NCBI GenBank assembly: GCA_943372195.1
Contig: CALRXS010000005.1
Span: 1 to 64,000 of the forward strand
Source: JAEYZM01 sp943372195
Lineage (GTDB): Bacteria > Bacteroidota > Bacteroidia > Sphingobacteriales > Sphingobacteriaceae
Direction: 5' to 3'
Length of the DNA stretch: 64,000 bases
How positions within the stretch are numbered: the first letter of the stretch is position 1; the number at the start of each line of letters is the position of its first letter. The notes below the pieces were generated by a model, which did not search any database, was not told where the DNA came from, and was given only the letters and a program-made list of their open reading frames with translations. Positions 33,351 through 42,995 of this stretch are shown piece after piece. A program made the translations under genes and the position numbers.

Positions 33351-33775
33351 TTATACAAGTCAAGTATTTGATTTGCGTGGTCTTTAGTATCTACTTTTTC
33401 TATAATGTGCTCGATTTTACCTTTTTCATCTATAATAAATGTCTTTCGAGCGGTACCCATGTACTTTCTTCCATACATGCTTTTTTCGACCCAAACTTCA
33501 AAGTCATTCACCACTTTTTGTTCTGTATCTGCAATCAATTGAAATGGTAATTCATATTTGCTGATAAATTTCTGATGAGATTTTTCGTCATCAACACTTA
33601 CACCAACTAATTCAAATCCTTTTTTCTGTAGGAGTTTGTAATTATCTCTTAAACTACAAGCCTCTGCAGTACAACCCGGAGTATTGTCTTTCGGGTAAAA
33701 GAATAAAATTAACTTTTTTCCTTCGTATTTAAGTCCTTTGATCTTCGGTGCTTTATCACCTATTTGTAATGCCAT
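33347..33775 (-). CDS. bcp: Thioredoxin-dependent thiol peroxidase (Bcp/PrxQ)
   Basis: Peroxiredoxin that reduces hydroperoxides with electrons from thioredoxin. The peroxidatic Cys35 lies in NTPGCTAEAC and the resolving Cys40 follows, as in the atypical 2-Cys PrxQ type. The FFYPKDNTPGC context and the 142-aa length fit. There is no signal peptide, so it is cytoplasmic. It is the last gene of a tight minus-strand operon (3 bp after the M23 peptidase). Confidence 0.96.
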   Translation of the reverse strand: MALQIGDKAPKIKGLKYEGKKLILFFYPKDNTPGCTAEACSLRDNYKLLQKKGFELVGVSVDDEKSHQKFISKYELPFQLIADTEQKVVNDFEVWVEKSMYGRKYMGTARKTFIIDEKGKIEHIIEKVDTKDHANQILDLYK

Positions 33776-33778
33776 ATT

Positions 33779-35563
33779 TTATCTACTAAAAGTTGCTAAA
33801 TATTGTGATTTGTTATCTTTCATATCTGTAACAACTAATCTGAATACATGTTTACCTGGCTGACAGTTTTCATCAAATTTATAACTTAGTAGTGCATATT
33901 TTGCATCGTATTCCATCACCACCCAAGTATCGTCGATATAAGCATTATATGACTTTAGGCCTGCTAAATTATCCCCAATTTTTACCATGATTTTTGATGC
34001 TTTACTCATGTTTCTGCCATTCGCAATATTAACCGGTCTAATGCTTGGTCCAACCGAATCTGCTGCTATATAAAAAGTACCCATCGTCTTCGCTTTACCT
34101 TTCAAATAGCCATTCTCCCATTGTCCGCCTGCAGAACCTCTACCTGATTGTACTATTAAAGCTTTGCTCTCTTGGTATTTTGTCATCGCTCTTTCAGGCT
34201 TAATTTTTACATCGTAAAAATTATGAACAGGTATATCACTGTTACCGATACTATAACCAGATGAAAATGCAGAGCTTGGTGATTTCACTACAGATCTCGA
34301 AACAATTATACTATCGTAAAAAGTATAAACAGGAAACTCAGCTATGAAATTATTATTGATTTGAATTTTATTTACCTTATCAAACGCTAATAATTCTTTT
34401 GACTTCGGAAGTGTGCTAAAATTAAATTCATAAGGATTTTTCTCTAAGCTATTAATACTAAAACTTACAGTTGAAGTATTGCCTTTCACATCTTTTACAA
34501 TATACTCCATGTTATAGATTTCACCAGGTTCTAGAATTAGTCTTCCTCTGTTATCTAAATCTTTGTAGATGGTTAATTGATTGCCTGGTTCTACATAGCT
34601 TTTTTGTATCCATCGACCTGAATAATTTCTTTCTTTGAAGTCGCAATGTGAATTTATAGCTCGAGTATCTTTAAAATAAAAACGTTCCATCAATGAATAA
34701 AAAATTCTTTCTCCATTTTTTCTAAGTTCAATAGAGTAAACACCATTTTTGTTTGCTGAATTGCTTTGTAAATCGATGGCTTCAATTCCGAAACCTATCT
34801 CACCCCAAGCATTTATTAGGCTACCATTTTGAATTGAATAATTGGGTCGAGTGCCAGTAGCTAAAAATCTTTGTTGTGTTTTTATACTATTGATTGATGA
34901 ATTAATATTTAGTGGGTATATCGTTACAGCTTGAACAAATGGATTAACATTGTCTGGCACTTCGAATCCACACAATAAGGGATTAATGGTTTCTTCTGTG
35001 ACAGCGTCTCTGATTTCAAAATGCAAATGCGGACCTTGAGATGAACCTGAATTACCTCCATAGGCTATCACATCACCTTTATTGACTTTTAATAATTCTG
35101 ATGAAAGCATTGTGTCAATTTCAAATGATTTTACTTCATATTGAATTTCTTTCATCTTATCATAAATTACTCCTCTGTATTTCTGTAGATGCGCGTAAAC
35201 ACTTACTAATCCGTTCGGGTGAGTAATATATAGTGCATATCCGAACCCTGTTGCTTGAACTCTCATTCTAGAAATGTAACCATCTGCTACAGCATAAATT
35301 GGTAAGCCTTCCATAGAATTTGTTCTGATATCGATACCCGAATGAAAGTGATTGGGTCTCAATTCACCAAAGGTGCCCGCCAATTGAATGTTAATATCTA
35401 CTGGTGATCTAAAATAATTTTTTGGGTATTCGCGATTTGATACTTTCTCAACTTCAGGATATGAATAGTTAAATGCAAAGTTCGTAACCACTATAATAAA
35501 GAGTCCGAAAGAACTCAAATTTCTAAGAACTCGATTCGTGTATTTTTTTAATAGTAAATTCAT
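33779..35563 (-). CDS. M23 family metallopeptidase (LytM-type)
   Basis: An N-terminal membrane anchor or signal sequence (~16-34) is followed directly by a LytM/M23 zinc peptidase domain: HFHSGIDIR (His74, Asp78), HPNGLVSVYAHL (His125) and GPHLHFEI (His179, His181). The long C-terminal portion (190-594) is beta-rich with no recognised motif; it ends VFRLVVTDMKDNKSQYLATFSR. All zinc and catalytic His are present, so it is likely an active peptidoglycan cross-bridge hydrolase. It overlaps the FAH gene by 1 bp and is coupled to bcp. Confidence 0.9.
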   Translation of the reverse strand: MNLLLKKYTNRVLRNLSSFGLFIIVVTNFAFNYSYPEVEKVSNREYPKNYFRSPVDINIQLAGTFGELRPNHFHSGIDIRTNSMEGLPIYAVADGYISRMRVQATGFGYALYITHPNGLVSVYAHLQKYRGVIYDKMKEIQYEVKSFEIDTMLSSELLKVNKGDVIAYGGNSGSSQGPHLHFEIRDAVTEETINPLLCGFEVPDNVNPFVQAVTIYPLNINSSINSIKTQQRFLATGTRPNYSIQNGSLINAWGEIGFGIEAIDLQSNSANKNGVYSIELRKNGERIFYSLMERFYFKDTRAINSHCDFKERNYSGRWIQKSYVEPGNQLTIYKDLDNRGRLILEPGEIYNMEYIVKDVKGNTSTVSFSINSLEKNPYEFNFSTLPKSKELLAFDKVNKIQINNNFIAEFPVYTFYDSIIVSRSVVKSPSSAFSSGYSIGNSDIPVHNFYDVKIKPERAMTKYQESKALIVQSGRGSAGGQWENGYLKGKAKTMGTFYIAADSVGPSIRPVNIANGRNMSKASKIMVKIGDNLAGLKSYNAYIDDTWVVMEYDAKYALLSYKFDENCQPGKHVFRLVVTDMKDNKSQYLATFSR

Positions 35564-36174
35564 TATTTAATATCGAGACTTAATAGTTTCTTAGATCCAA
35601 TATAGGCATCGAAATGATCACCAATATTTATTTTACCAACACCTGCAGGAGTACCAGTGAAAATATAATCTCCTTTTTTCAATGTGAAACGTTTAGAAAC
35701 GTAACTTATGATTTGTTCAAAATTAAAAATCATGTCATTAGAATTTCCAATTTGAACTTGTACATCATTCTTATTCAATGAAAATTCTATGTTTTTTAAA
35801 TCAGTAATTTCTGACAATGAGATAAATTCACCAATAGGTGCAGAATGGTCAAAAGCTTTAGCAATTTCCCAAGGCAATCCTTTTTGTTTACATTTCTCTT
35901 GTAAATCGCGAGCTGTGAAATCAATGCCAATGCCAATAGAATCAATGTAGTTGAGTGCAAATTTTTCAGCTATATGCTTTCCTTCTTTTGCAATTTTAAC
36001 CACTAGCTCAACTTCATAATGTATATCATTTGAAAATTCAGGATGTACAAATGCTCTGCCCTCTCTCAATAAAGCAGTATCAGGCTTCATGAATACAACT
36101 GGCTCTGTAGGCACAGGGTTGTTTAATTCTTTTGCATGATCTGAATAGTTTCTACCTATCGCAATGATTTTCAT
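35563..36174 (-). CDS. Fumarylacetoacetate hydrolase family protein
   Basis: A 203-aa protein matching the FAH-fold catalytic core: the IAIGRNYSDHAKELNN start, DIHYEVELVVKI with metal-binding Glu residues, and GDYIFTGTPAGVG near the end. Members act as acylpyruvases, oxaloacetate decarboxylases or degradation-pathway hydrolases; the short size resembles the YcgM/FAHD1-type acylpyruvase and oxaloacetate decarboxylase group. It is first of a three-gene operon with an M23 peptidase and Bcp, which gives no clue to its substrate. Confidence 0.88.
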   Translation of the reverse strand: MKIIAIGRNYSDHAKELNNPVPTEPVVFMKPDTALLREGRAFVHPEFSNDIHYEVELVVKIAKEGKHIAEKFALNYIDSIGIGIDFTARDLQEKCKQKGLPWEIAKAFDHSAPIGEFISLSEITDLKNIEFSLNKNDVQVQIGNSNDMIFNFEQIISYVSKRFTLKKGDYIFTGTPAGVGKINIGDHFDAYIGSKKLLSLDIK

Positions 36175-36270
36175 ATGATGCTTTTTTGCGAATATATAAA
36201 AACATGGGAGGCTCTCGAAAAAACATTCTAGAGAATACTCACAATTTTATTAATAGCTGTTAAGAAATAA

Positions 36271-36627
36271 TTATTGGATAGATATTCTTTTGATACCTAC
36301 TTCTGCACCAACGCTTACTTTAACAAAGTATAAGCCCTTGGTAACCTTAGTTGGAACATTAAATGATTGACGATATTCGCCCGAACTGTATTTCTCGTTT
36401 AAAATAGTAGCAATTTCATTGCCTAAAACATCCATCAAACGAATAGAAACTTGAGCATCTTTCTTCACAATAAAGTTAACATTGATCTTATCTTCTATAG
36501 GGTTAGGGTAAACACTAAGGGTATTGATGAAAGATTTTTGATGTAGGTTGTCATGAGAATTTTGTGCAAGTAGTTGATAACTAAGTGCAAAGTTCAAAAG
36601 CATGAAGAATAAAATGAACTTTCTCAT
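36271..36627 (-). CDS. Minimal T9SS type A sorting-domain protein
   Basis: At 118 aa it consists of a signal peptide (MRKFILFFMLLNFALSYQLLAQ), a linker of about 16 residues and a complete T9SS sorting domain (VYPNPIEDKINVNF ... GLYFVKVSVGAEVGIKRISIQ). Essentially no cargo domain exists. It is therefore either a freestanding surface peptide, a decoy or regulator of T9SS, or the remnant of a larger gene. Its -7 element TATCTTTG (36643-36636, minus) lies 8 nt before the ATG, so it appears expressed and deliberate. Confidence 0.8.
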   Translation of the reverse strand: MRKFILFFMLLNFALSYQLLAQNSHDNLHQKSFINTLSVYPNPIEDKINVNFIVKKDAQVSIRLMDVLGNEIATILNEKYSSGEYRQSFNVPTKVTKGLYFVKVSVGAEVGIKRISIQ

Positions 36628-36635
36628 ATTCTTAA

Positions 36636-36643
36636 CAAAGATA
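36636..36643 (-). promoter_or_regulatory. -7 promoter element for the minimal sorting-domain gene
   Basis: The minus strand reads TATCTTTG with 8 nt to the ATG at 36627. Confidence 0.5.
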
Positions 36644-36721
36644 AATAAAAATACAAATAAGGCTTTTTAATTATGTAACAATTTTGTAAAGTTGCTTATT
36701 GAAATTTAATATATTTTCTCA

Positions 36722-38656
36722 TTGGACGCTAGCAAGTTAAATCGCTTAAGTTTCGCCGGATTATTAATCTCATTTGGGATCATTTTTGGCGACATCGGTA
36801 CCTCTCCATTATACGTAATGAAGGCTATTATTGGTGAAGGTGCTATTATTAATAAGGACATAGTTTATGGAGGTATTTCCTGTGTGTTCTGGACGATCAC
36901 TTTGCAAACTACAGTAAAGTATGTAATCATCACCTTAAGAGCCGATAATAAAGGGGAGGGTGGCATATTTTCTTTATACACTCTTGTAAGAAGAAAAGCA
37001 AAATGGTTAATGATTCCAGCAATTATTGGCGGATCAACCCTTTTAGCCGATGGAATTATTACACCTCCTATCTCAGTAACATCAGCAATTGAAGGTTTAA
37101 GTATTATATATCCAGATATTGAAATAGTACCTATTGTAATGTTAATAATTACCGGATTGTTTATCATTCAACAATTTGGCACAAACGTAGTAGGTAAGGC
37201 ATTTGGTCCTATTATGTTTTTCTGGTTCGCAATTTTAGGGGTACTAGGGTTCTCACAAATTTTAATTCATCCCGAAATATTAAACTCGGTTAATCCAGTT
37301 TATGGATATCAACTATTAATGAATAATCCTGGTGGTTTTTGGATTTTAGGTGCAGTATTTTTATGTACTACGGGTGCTGAGGCTTTGTATTCAGATTTGG
37401 GACATTGTGGTAGAAAAAATATTAGAGTAAGCTGGACATTTGTTAAAGCAACTCTTTTGTTGAATTATTTTGGTCAAGGGGCTTGGTTAATAACACAAGA
37501 TGGCAAGGTATTAGATTCAAATCCTTTTTATACGATAATGCCAGAATGGTTTTTAATTTATGGTATTGCCATAGCAACATTTGCTACTATCATAGCAAGT
37601 CAAGCTATGATTACAGGTTCATTCACATTGATCTCAGAAGCTGTTAGATTAAATTTCTGGCCTAAAGTAAAAATCAATTATCCTACAGATGCTAAGGGTC
37701 AATTATACGTGCCAGGAATCAATTGGTTGTTGTGGTTCGGTTGTATGGTGATAGTTTTGTATTTCCAAGAATCATCAAAGATGGAAGCCGCTTATGGGTT
37801 ATCAATTATAATGACAATGATGATGAGTACAATTTTGTTGATAGTCTATTTATTAAGTAGAGGTTTTTCAAAATTGTTTGTTGGTGTCTTTTTATTAATA
37901 TATGGAACAATCGAATTATCATTCTTGGTCGCTAATCTAAATAAATTCACACATGGTGGATGGGTGACTTTCTTAATTGCATGTATTTTATTTACGGTAA
38001 TGTGGTCATGGATAAATGCTAGAAAGATTAAAAATAAATTTTTGAAGTTTTCTGAATTTGATGATTACTTACCAATATTAAAAGAATTAAGTACAGACGA
38101 ATCTGTACCAAAATATGCTTCACAATTAGTGTATTTAACAGGTTCGAATTTTACATCAGAAATTGAATCAAAAATTATTTATTCAATTTTTCAAAAGAAA
38201 CCAAAACGTGCAGATGTATATTGGTTTGTACACGTTGATGTTGATGATGAACCATATACTACTGAATACAAAGTAGTACACTTAGTGCCAGGTAATGTTA
38301 TAAGAGTAGAGTTTAAACTCGGATTTAGAATTGAGCAAAAGATAAATGTTTTATTTAGAAAGGTTGTTGAAGAGTTAGTAAAAAATAAAGAAGTAGATAT
38401 TACAAGTAGATATACTTCATTGAATAAACATAATATTATCGGTGACTTTAGATTCGTTGTTTTAGAAAAGAAATTATCAGTAGATAATTCATTGTCACTT
38501 TATGAGAAAGCAATCATGCAAATTTATTTCATATTGAAAAAAATATCTTTGTCAGAAGAGAAAGGTTTCGGATTAGACTCTAGTTTTGTTACGGTAGAAC
38601 GAGTACCATTAATACTTTCTAGAACTAAAGATTATGAATTAACTCGAGTTAAATAA
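36722..38656 (+). CDS. kup: KUP-family potassium transporter
   Basis: Potassium-proton symporter of 644 aa with about 12 transmembrane helices and a C-terminal cytoplasmic domain. The family N-terminus FGDIGTSPLYVMK and the segments RADNKGEGGIFSLYTLVRR, ADGIITPPISVTSAIEG and TGAEALYSDLGH are all present. The only sensible start is TTG at 36722: a stop lies at 36707, no ATG occurs upstream, and the first internal ATG is after FGDIGTSPLYV. A terminator shared with the converging permease follows. Confidence 0.96.
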   Translation: MDASKLNRLSFAGLLISFGIIFGDIGTSPLYVMKAIIGEGAIINKDIVYGGISCVFWTITLQTTVKYVIITLRADNKGEGGIFSLYTLVRRKAKWLMIPAIIGGSTLLADGIITPPISVTSAIEGLSIIYPDIEIVPIVMLIITGLFIIQQFGTNVVGKAFGPIMFFWFAILGVLGFSQILIHPEILNSVNPVYGYQLLMNNPGGFWILGAVFLCTTGAEALYSDLGHCGRKNIRVSWTFVKATLLLNYFGQGAWLITQDGKVLDSNPFYTIMPEWFLIYGIAIATFATIIASQAMITGSFTLISEAVRLNFWPKVKINYPTDAKGQLYVPGINWLLWFGCMVIVLYFQESSKMEAAYGLSIIMTMMMSTILLIVYLLSRGFSKLFVGVFLLIYGTIELSFLVANLNKFTHGGWVTFLIACILFTVMWSWINARKIKNKFLKFSEFDDYLPILKELSTDESVPKYASQLVYLTGSNFTSEIESKIIYSIFQKKPKRADVYWFVHVDVDDEPYTTEYKVVHLVPGNVIRVEFKLGFRIEQKINVLFRKVVEELVKNKEVDITSRYTSLNKHNIIGDFRFVVLEKKLSVDNSLSLYEKAIMQIYFILKKISLSEEKGFGLDSSFVTVERVPLILSRTKDYELTRVK

Positions 38657-38663
38657 CACTTAA

Positions 38664-38701
38664 TAAAAAAGGCGCTGATATAAAATATCAGCGCCTTTTT
38701 T
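38664..38701. terminator. Bidirectional terminator
   Basis: An 11-bp stem GGCGCTGATAT / ATATCAGCGCC with A6 before and T6 after lies between the converging kup and the amino acid permease gene. Confidence 0.92.
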
Positions 38702-38713
38702 ATTTGTTAATAA

Positions 38714-40621
38714 TTAAGCAGCTAGCTTGCTTTTTTTGTAACCATAGCTGAAGTAAATTATTAATCCGATGATTAACCAAATACCAAAGCCTATCCAGTT
38801 TGTAACTCCTAACTCAGACATCATATACAAACAACATAAAAGTCCTAGTAATGGTATAAGCGATAAATTATATTTAAACGTATAATACAACATCACAATA
38901 CATACAAATATAAACACCCAGAATGGTATTTTATGTTTGAAAAGATTCCAACCGCTTTCATATACTTTATCATAATTAACACCATTACTTAGTAAAATAT
39001 TAGCACTTTCTACTTCAGCAAATGAGTTAAAATATTGTACCAAATCTGAATTGTGCTTGATATAGTTTAAGCTATCGTTTTTAAGGATGGAAGTTCTAAC
39101 AACACTTAATTCATTATCGTCTAATTTAGTTATAGTTTCTTCTATGCCATATGTTTTAGGGGTATTATTGATAAAGGCCATCGTACTGTCATATTGATAG
39201 AAATACATGTATACAGCTATTAATAATAAGGTACTCGGATAAATGAATTTAGCATTCAAGTATGGAGTTCTAAATTTACCTCTTGTAACATTCGGGTCAT
39301 TTTGCAATTTCAATACACCACCACAAACTAAAACAAATGCGAACAAAGTACCAATACTACACAAGTCAGTAACGATTGTTAAATTCATAAACAATGAGGG
39401 TACTGCTACTACAAATCCGGTTACTATTGTTGCAAATGAAGGTGTTTTATACTTCGGATGGATCTTCGAGAATGACTTTGGTAATAAACCGTCTCTACTC
39501 ATACTCATCCATATTCTTGGTTGCCCCATTTGAAATACTAATAATACACTAGCCATAGCAACAATGGCACTAATACCAATTATACCAGAGAGCCATTTTA
39601 AATTTAATTTTTCAAATACGAAAGCTAATGGATCACCTACTGCAAGCTCATTGTATTTTACCATACCCGTTAATACCAATGCGATGGTAATGTATAATAA
39701 TGTGCAAATAATTATTGCCCACATCATACTTCTAGGTAAATCTCTTTGAGGATCTTTACATTCTTCAGCGGTAGTTGAGATAGCGTCAAAGCCAATATAT
39801 GCAAAGAACACAGCTGATACGCCTTTTAATATTCCTGCTACACCATTGGGTGCAAAAGGGTTCCAGTTGTTAACATCCACATAAAAAATACCTACAGCTA
39901 TTACTAATAATATAATGGCAAGCTTTACGATCACCATTGCATTACTAGCATTACGAGATTCTTTCATACCTCTGTAAACAAGCCAAGTAATCAATACAAT
40001 TATAAAGAGTGCAGGTATATCTAACACCAAATGAAATCCGAAAATATTCGGTGCATTTTGCCATGCAGTATAAGCAGATTGTAGATTAGCATCTATATTT
40101 TCGAATAGTTTGCCAGCTTGCATGAGTTTTAATACATCATTATAGCCTCTACTTGCACTTAGATAATCCATCGTCATCCATTCGGGTAAATGCAAACCCA
40201 TGCTACCTAAGAAGCCTGTAAAATAATCAGACCAAGAGATAGCAACGGTAATATTTCCGACACCATACTCCATGATTAAAGACCATCCAATTACCCAGGC
40301 AATTAGTTCACCAAATGCTACGTACGAGTAGGTATATGCACTACCCGATACAGGCACCATTGATGCAAATTCGGCATAAGCAAATGCAGCAAAACTACAG
40401 GCAAGTGCAGTAAACAAAAATAAATAGATTACAGCAGGACCTCCATCAGCACTTGCTTTACCTATGGTGCTAAAAATACCAGCGCCAATAATAGCTGCTA
40501 TACCAAATGCGGTTAAATCTCTTACCCCCAACGTTTTGCTTAGCCCCTGGTGATGAGAATTAGCATCTAGATCTTTTAAAATTGATTGTACTGATTTCTT
40601 TCTAAATAGTTGATTCAACAT
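38714..40621 (-). CDS. APC-superfamily amino acid permease (cationic amino acid transporter-like)
   Basis: Inner-membrane transporter of 635 aa with 12-14 predicted helices. The N-terminal GVRDLTAFGIAAIIGAGIFS and the EFASMVPVSGSAYTYSYVAFGE region match the CAT branch of the APC superfamily, and FFAYIGFDAISTTAEECKDPQRD is its characteristic loop. Two soluble loops are inserted: residues ~149-195, and ~478-550 before the last helices. They are longer than in a standard CAT protein and of unknown function. The exact substrate cannot be assigned. Confidence 0.9.
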   Translation of the reverse strand: MLNQLFRKKSVQSILKDLDANSHHQGLSKTLGVRDLTAFGIAAIIGAGIFSTIGKASADGGPAVIYLFLFTALACSFAAFAYAEFASMVPVSGSAYTYSYVAFGELIAWVIGWSLIMEYGVGNITVAISWSDYFTGFLGSMGLHLPEWMTMDYLSASRGYNDVLKLMQAGKLFENIDANLQSAYTAWQNAPNIFGFHLVLDIPALFIIVLITWLVYRGMKESRNASNAMVIVKLAIILLVIAVGIFYVDVNNWNPFAPNGVAGILKGVSAVFFAYIGFDAISTTAEECKDPQRDLPRSMMWAIIICTLLYITIALVLTGMVKYNELAVGDPLAFVFEKLNLKWLSGIIGISAIVAMASVLLVFQMGQPRIWMSMSRDGLLPKSFSKIHPKYKTPSFATIVTGFVVAVPSLFMNLTIVTDLCSIGTLFAFVLVCGGVLKLQNDPNVTRGKFRTPYLNAKFIYPSTLLLIAVYMYFYQYDSTMAFINNTPKTYGIEETITKLDDNELSVVRTSILKNDSLNYIKHNSDLVQYFNSFAEVESANILLSNGVNYDKVYESGWNLFKHKIPFWVFIFVCIVMLYYTFKYNLSLIPLLGLLCCLYMMSELGVTNWIGFGIWLIIGLIIYFSYGYKKSKLAA

Positions 40622-40688
40622 CTCTATATATGGTTTAAAGTATGAAAGTAAAAAAAATATAGTTAATTTATAGCTTTATAGATAATCT

Positions 40689-40696
40689 TATATTTG
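40689..40696 (+). promoter_or_regulatory. -7 promoter element 3 nt from the PAP2 ATG
   Basis: TATATTTG ends three bases before ATG 40700 and overlaps the TTG start of the longer frame. A leaderless transcript is predicted. Confidence 0.6.
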
Positions 40697-40699
40697 TGC

Positions 40700-41365
40700 A
40701 TGAGAAAATTATTTTCTGAAAATAGAGTATTTGTAATAGTATACCTTTTAATGCTAATCATAGCATTAGCATTAAAGCTAATTTATACTAAAGAAGAATT
40801 ATTCTTGGCGGTAAATTTAAGCCATAATACGATTGCTGATCATTTCTTTAAATTAATGACACATGTTGGCGATGGTTTTATGTTTATAGCAATTGTAATT
40901 ATATTATTATTTGTAGAGTATAGAAAATCAGTTTTAGGTTTATTTATTTATTTGATAAGTTCTCAAATTACACAATTTTTAAAGAGAGTAGTTTTTGAGG
41001 ATGTACCTAGACCAAAGAAATATTTTGAAGGTTTACAAGACTTGCATTTTATTGATGGTGTACAAGTGCATAATATGATGAGTTTCCCTTCAGGTCATAC
41101 TACAAGTGCATTTGCACTAGCAACTTTTCTTACTATTATTTCAAAAAATAAAAATTTAGGTTTTATCTATTTGATATTAGCAATTCTAATTGGTTATTCA
41201 AGAATGTATTTAGCACAACACTTTTATGAAGATGTTATGATGGGCTCAATCATAGGAGTTTTAGCAAGCTTTATTACGTGCTATTTTTTAATGCGAACAG
41301 ATTGGTATAACAATAACAAATTAAATTATTCATTAATCAATAGAAATTATGATAGCAAAATATAG
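40700..41365 (+). CDS. PAP2-family membrane phosphatase
   Basis: Integral membrane acid phosphatase with the full three-part signature: KRVVFEDVPRP (KX6RP), PSGHTTSAFA, and SRMYLAQHFYEDV (SRX5HX3D). Five or six helices. Substrates in this family include undecaprenyl diphosphate, phosphatidic acid and lipid A phosphates. The neighbouring GT39 gene overlaps it by 17 bp, suggesting a joint role in lipid-linked sugar metabolism, for example releasing or recycling the polyprenyl phosphate carrier (inference). Confidence 0.92.
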   Translation: MRKLFSENRVFVIVYLLMLIIALALKLIYTKEELFLAVNLSHNTIADHFFKLMTHVGDGFMFIAIVIILLFVEYRKSVLGLFIYLISSQITQFLKRVVFEDVPRPKKYFEGLQDLHFIDGVQVHNMMSFPSGHTTSAFALATFLTIISKNKNLGFIYLILAILIGYSRMYLAQHFYEDVMMGSIIGVLASFITCYFLMRTDWYNNNKLNYSLINRNYDSKI

Positions 41366-42980
41366 ATCTGAGTTACTCATTGTATTATTTAGCTCATTAT
41401 TTTTTATACCATTTTTAGGTCAAGCACATCTATTCGATTGGGATGAAATTAATTTTGCAGAAGCAGCAAGAGAAATGATCGTGACAGGTGATTATTTTAA
41501 AGTTCAAATTGACTTCAAACAATTTTGGGAAAAACCACCTTTTTTTATATGGTTGCAAGTATTAAGCATGAAAATGTTAGGTATAAATGAATTTGCTGCA
41601 CGTTTCCCTAATGCTATAGCTGGTATTTTAACCCTTGTAATTTTATTCAGAATTGGGAAAGAATATATAAATGCTGAATTCGGATGGTTGTGGGTATTGA
41701 GCTATGGTGGTACTATTTTAACTTTACTTTATTTTAAATCGGGTATCATAGATCCATGGTTTAATTTATTCATCTTTTTATCTATTTATTTTTTCATTCC
41801 AATTGCTGAAAGAGAGAGTGAAAACAGATGGTTAAAAGCAATACTTACAGGGGTATTCTTAGGATTAGCTGTACTTACTAAAGGGCCGGTTGCTATACTA
41901 ATTGTTTTACTTTGTTTTCTAGTTTATTTAATTTATTCTCGATTTAATATACCAGTTAAATTTTTAGAAATTTTATTAATTGCAATAGTTACTGCAATAG
42001 TTTGTTTCTTGTGGTTCGGAGTAGAACTAATGAATAACGGCATTTGGTTTTTAAAAGAGTTTATAGTTTATCAAATTAGACTTTTTCAGACACAAGACGC
42101 AGGTCATGGTGGTCCGTTTTTATATCATTGGTATATACTATTAATTGGTTGTTTTCCAGCCTCACTACTGGCAATAAAAGCGTTTTTTTTACGCAGTATG
42201 GCTGAAGAGCATCAAAGAGTTTTTTTTAGATGGATGGAAATAATGTTTTGGGTAGTTTTAATATTGTTCTCTATTGTAAAAACAAAAATTGTTCATTATT
42301 CATCTTTAACTTATTTCCCTTTAAGTTTCTTATCGGCATATGCAATGTATTTCATGATACATTCAAAAACTAGATGGAGTAAATGGTTACATATTGGTAT
42401 ATATTCTATAGGGTCATTATTAGCAATTGTGTTAATGTTATTCCCATATTTTATGAAGAATAAACATTTATGGATTGGCATGGTAAAAGATCCATTTGCA
42501 GTGGCTAATTTGAATGCAGACATCAACTGGACGTACTTTGATTCAATTGGAGGATTAATAGTTTTAATCGGATTAATTTTATATGCAATTTTAAATTCAC
42601 AGCATCATTATAGAAAGGCAACAGTTACTGTTTTTTTAAGTATAACCACAGCAGTGTTTTTTACGAGTGTATTAATTGTGCCCAAGATTGAATTGTTTTC
42701 ACAAGCGGCAGCAATTAGATTTTATAAATCAATGAAAGGGGTAGATGCTTATGTACAACCTATGTATTTTAAGAGTTATGCTCATTTGTTTTATACAGAA
42801 AAGAATAAGACTACTAATGCAAATGCATTTGATCATGAATGGCTAAGGTCTGGTAAGATTGATAAAGATGTTTATATAGTAGTGAAGAACACCAAGAAAG
42901 AAGAAATTGAAAAATACACTGATATAAAACTTATAAAAGAAGAAAACGGATTTGTTTTTTATTTAAGAAAAAAACAATAA
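41349..42980 (+). CDS. GT39/ArnT-like membrane glycosyltransferase
   Basis: A 543-aa, multi-spanning enzyme of the dolichyl/polyprenyl-phosphate-sugar transferase superfamily. The first periplasmic loop has HLFDWDEINFAEAAREM with the expected acidic pair, followed by FWEKPPFFIWLQ. About 12 helices precede a C-terminal periplasmic domain. It likely moves a sugar from an undecaprenyl-phosphate donor to lipid A, protein or glycan outside the inner membrane. Overlap with the PAP2 gene argues for co-translation. Acceptor unknown. Confidence 0.87.
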   Translation: MIAKYRSELLIVLFSSLFFIPFLGQAHLFDWDEINFAEAAREMIVTGDYFKVQIDFKQFWEKPPFFIWLQVLSMKMLGINEFAARFPNAIAGILTLVILFRIGKEYINAEFGWLWVLSYGGTILTLLYFKSGIIDPWFNLFIFLSIYFFIPIAERESENRWLKAILTGVFLGLAVLTKGPVAILIVLLCFLVYLIYSRFNIPVKFLEILLIAIVTAIVCFLWFGVELMNNGIWFLKEFIVYQIRLFQTQDAGHGGPFLYHWYILLIGCFPASLLAIKAFFLRSMAEEHQRVFFRWMEIMFWVVLILFSIVKTKIVHYSSLTYFPLSFLSAYAMYFMIHSKTRWSKWLHIGIYSIGSLLAIVLMLFPYFMKNKHLWIGMVKDPFAVANLNADINWTYFDSIGGLIVLIGLILYAILNSQHHYRKATVTVFLSITTAVFFTSVLIVPKIELFSQAAAIRFYKSMKGVDAYVQPMYFKSYAHLFYTEKNKTTNANAFDHEWLRSGKIDKDVYIVVKNTKKEEIEKYTDIKLIKEENGFVFYLRKKQ

Positions 42981-42995
42981 GCTTCTGATTCAAAA

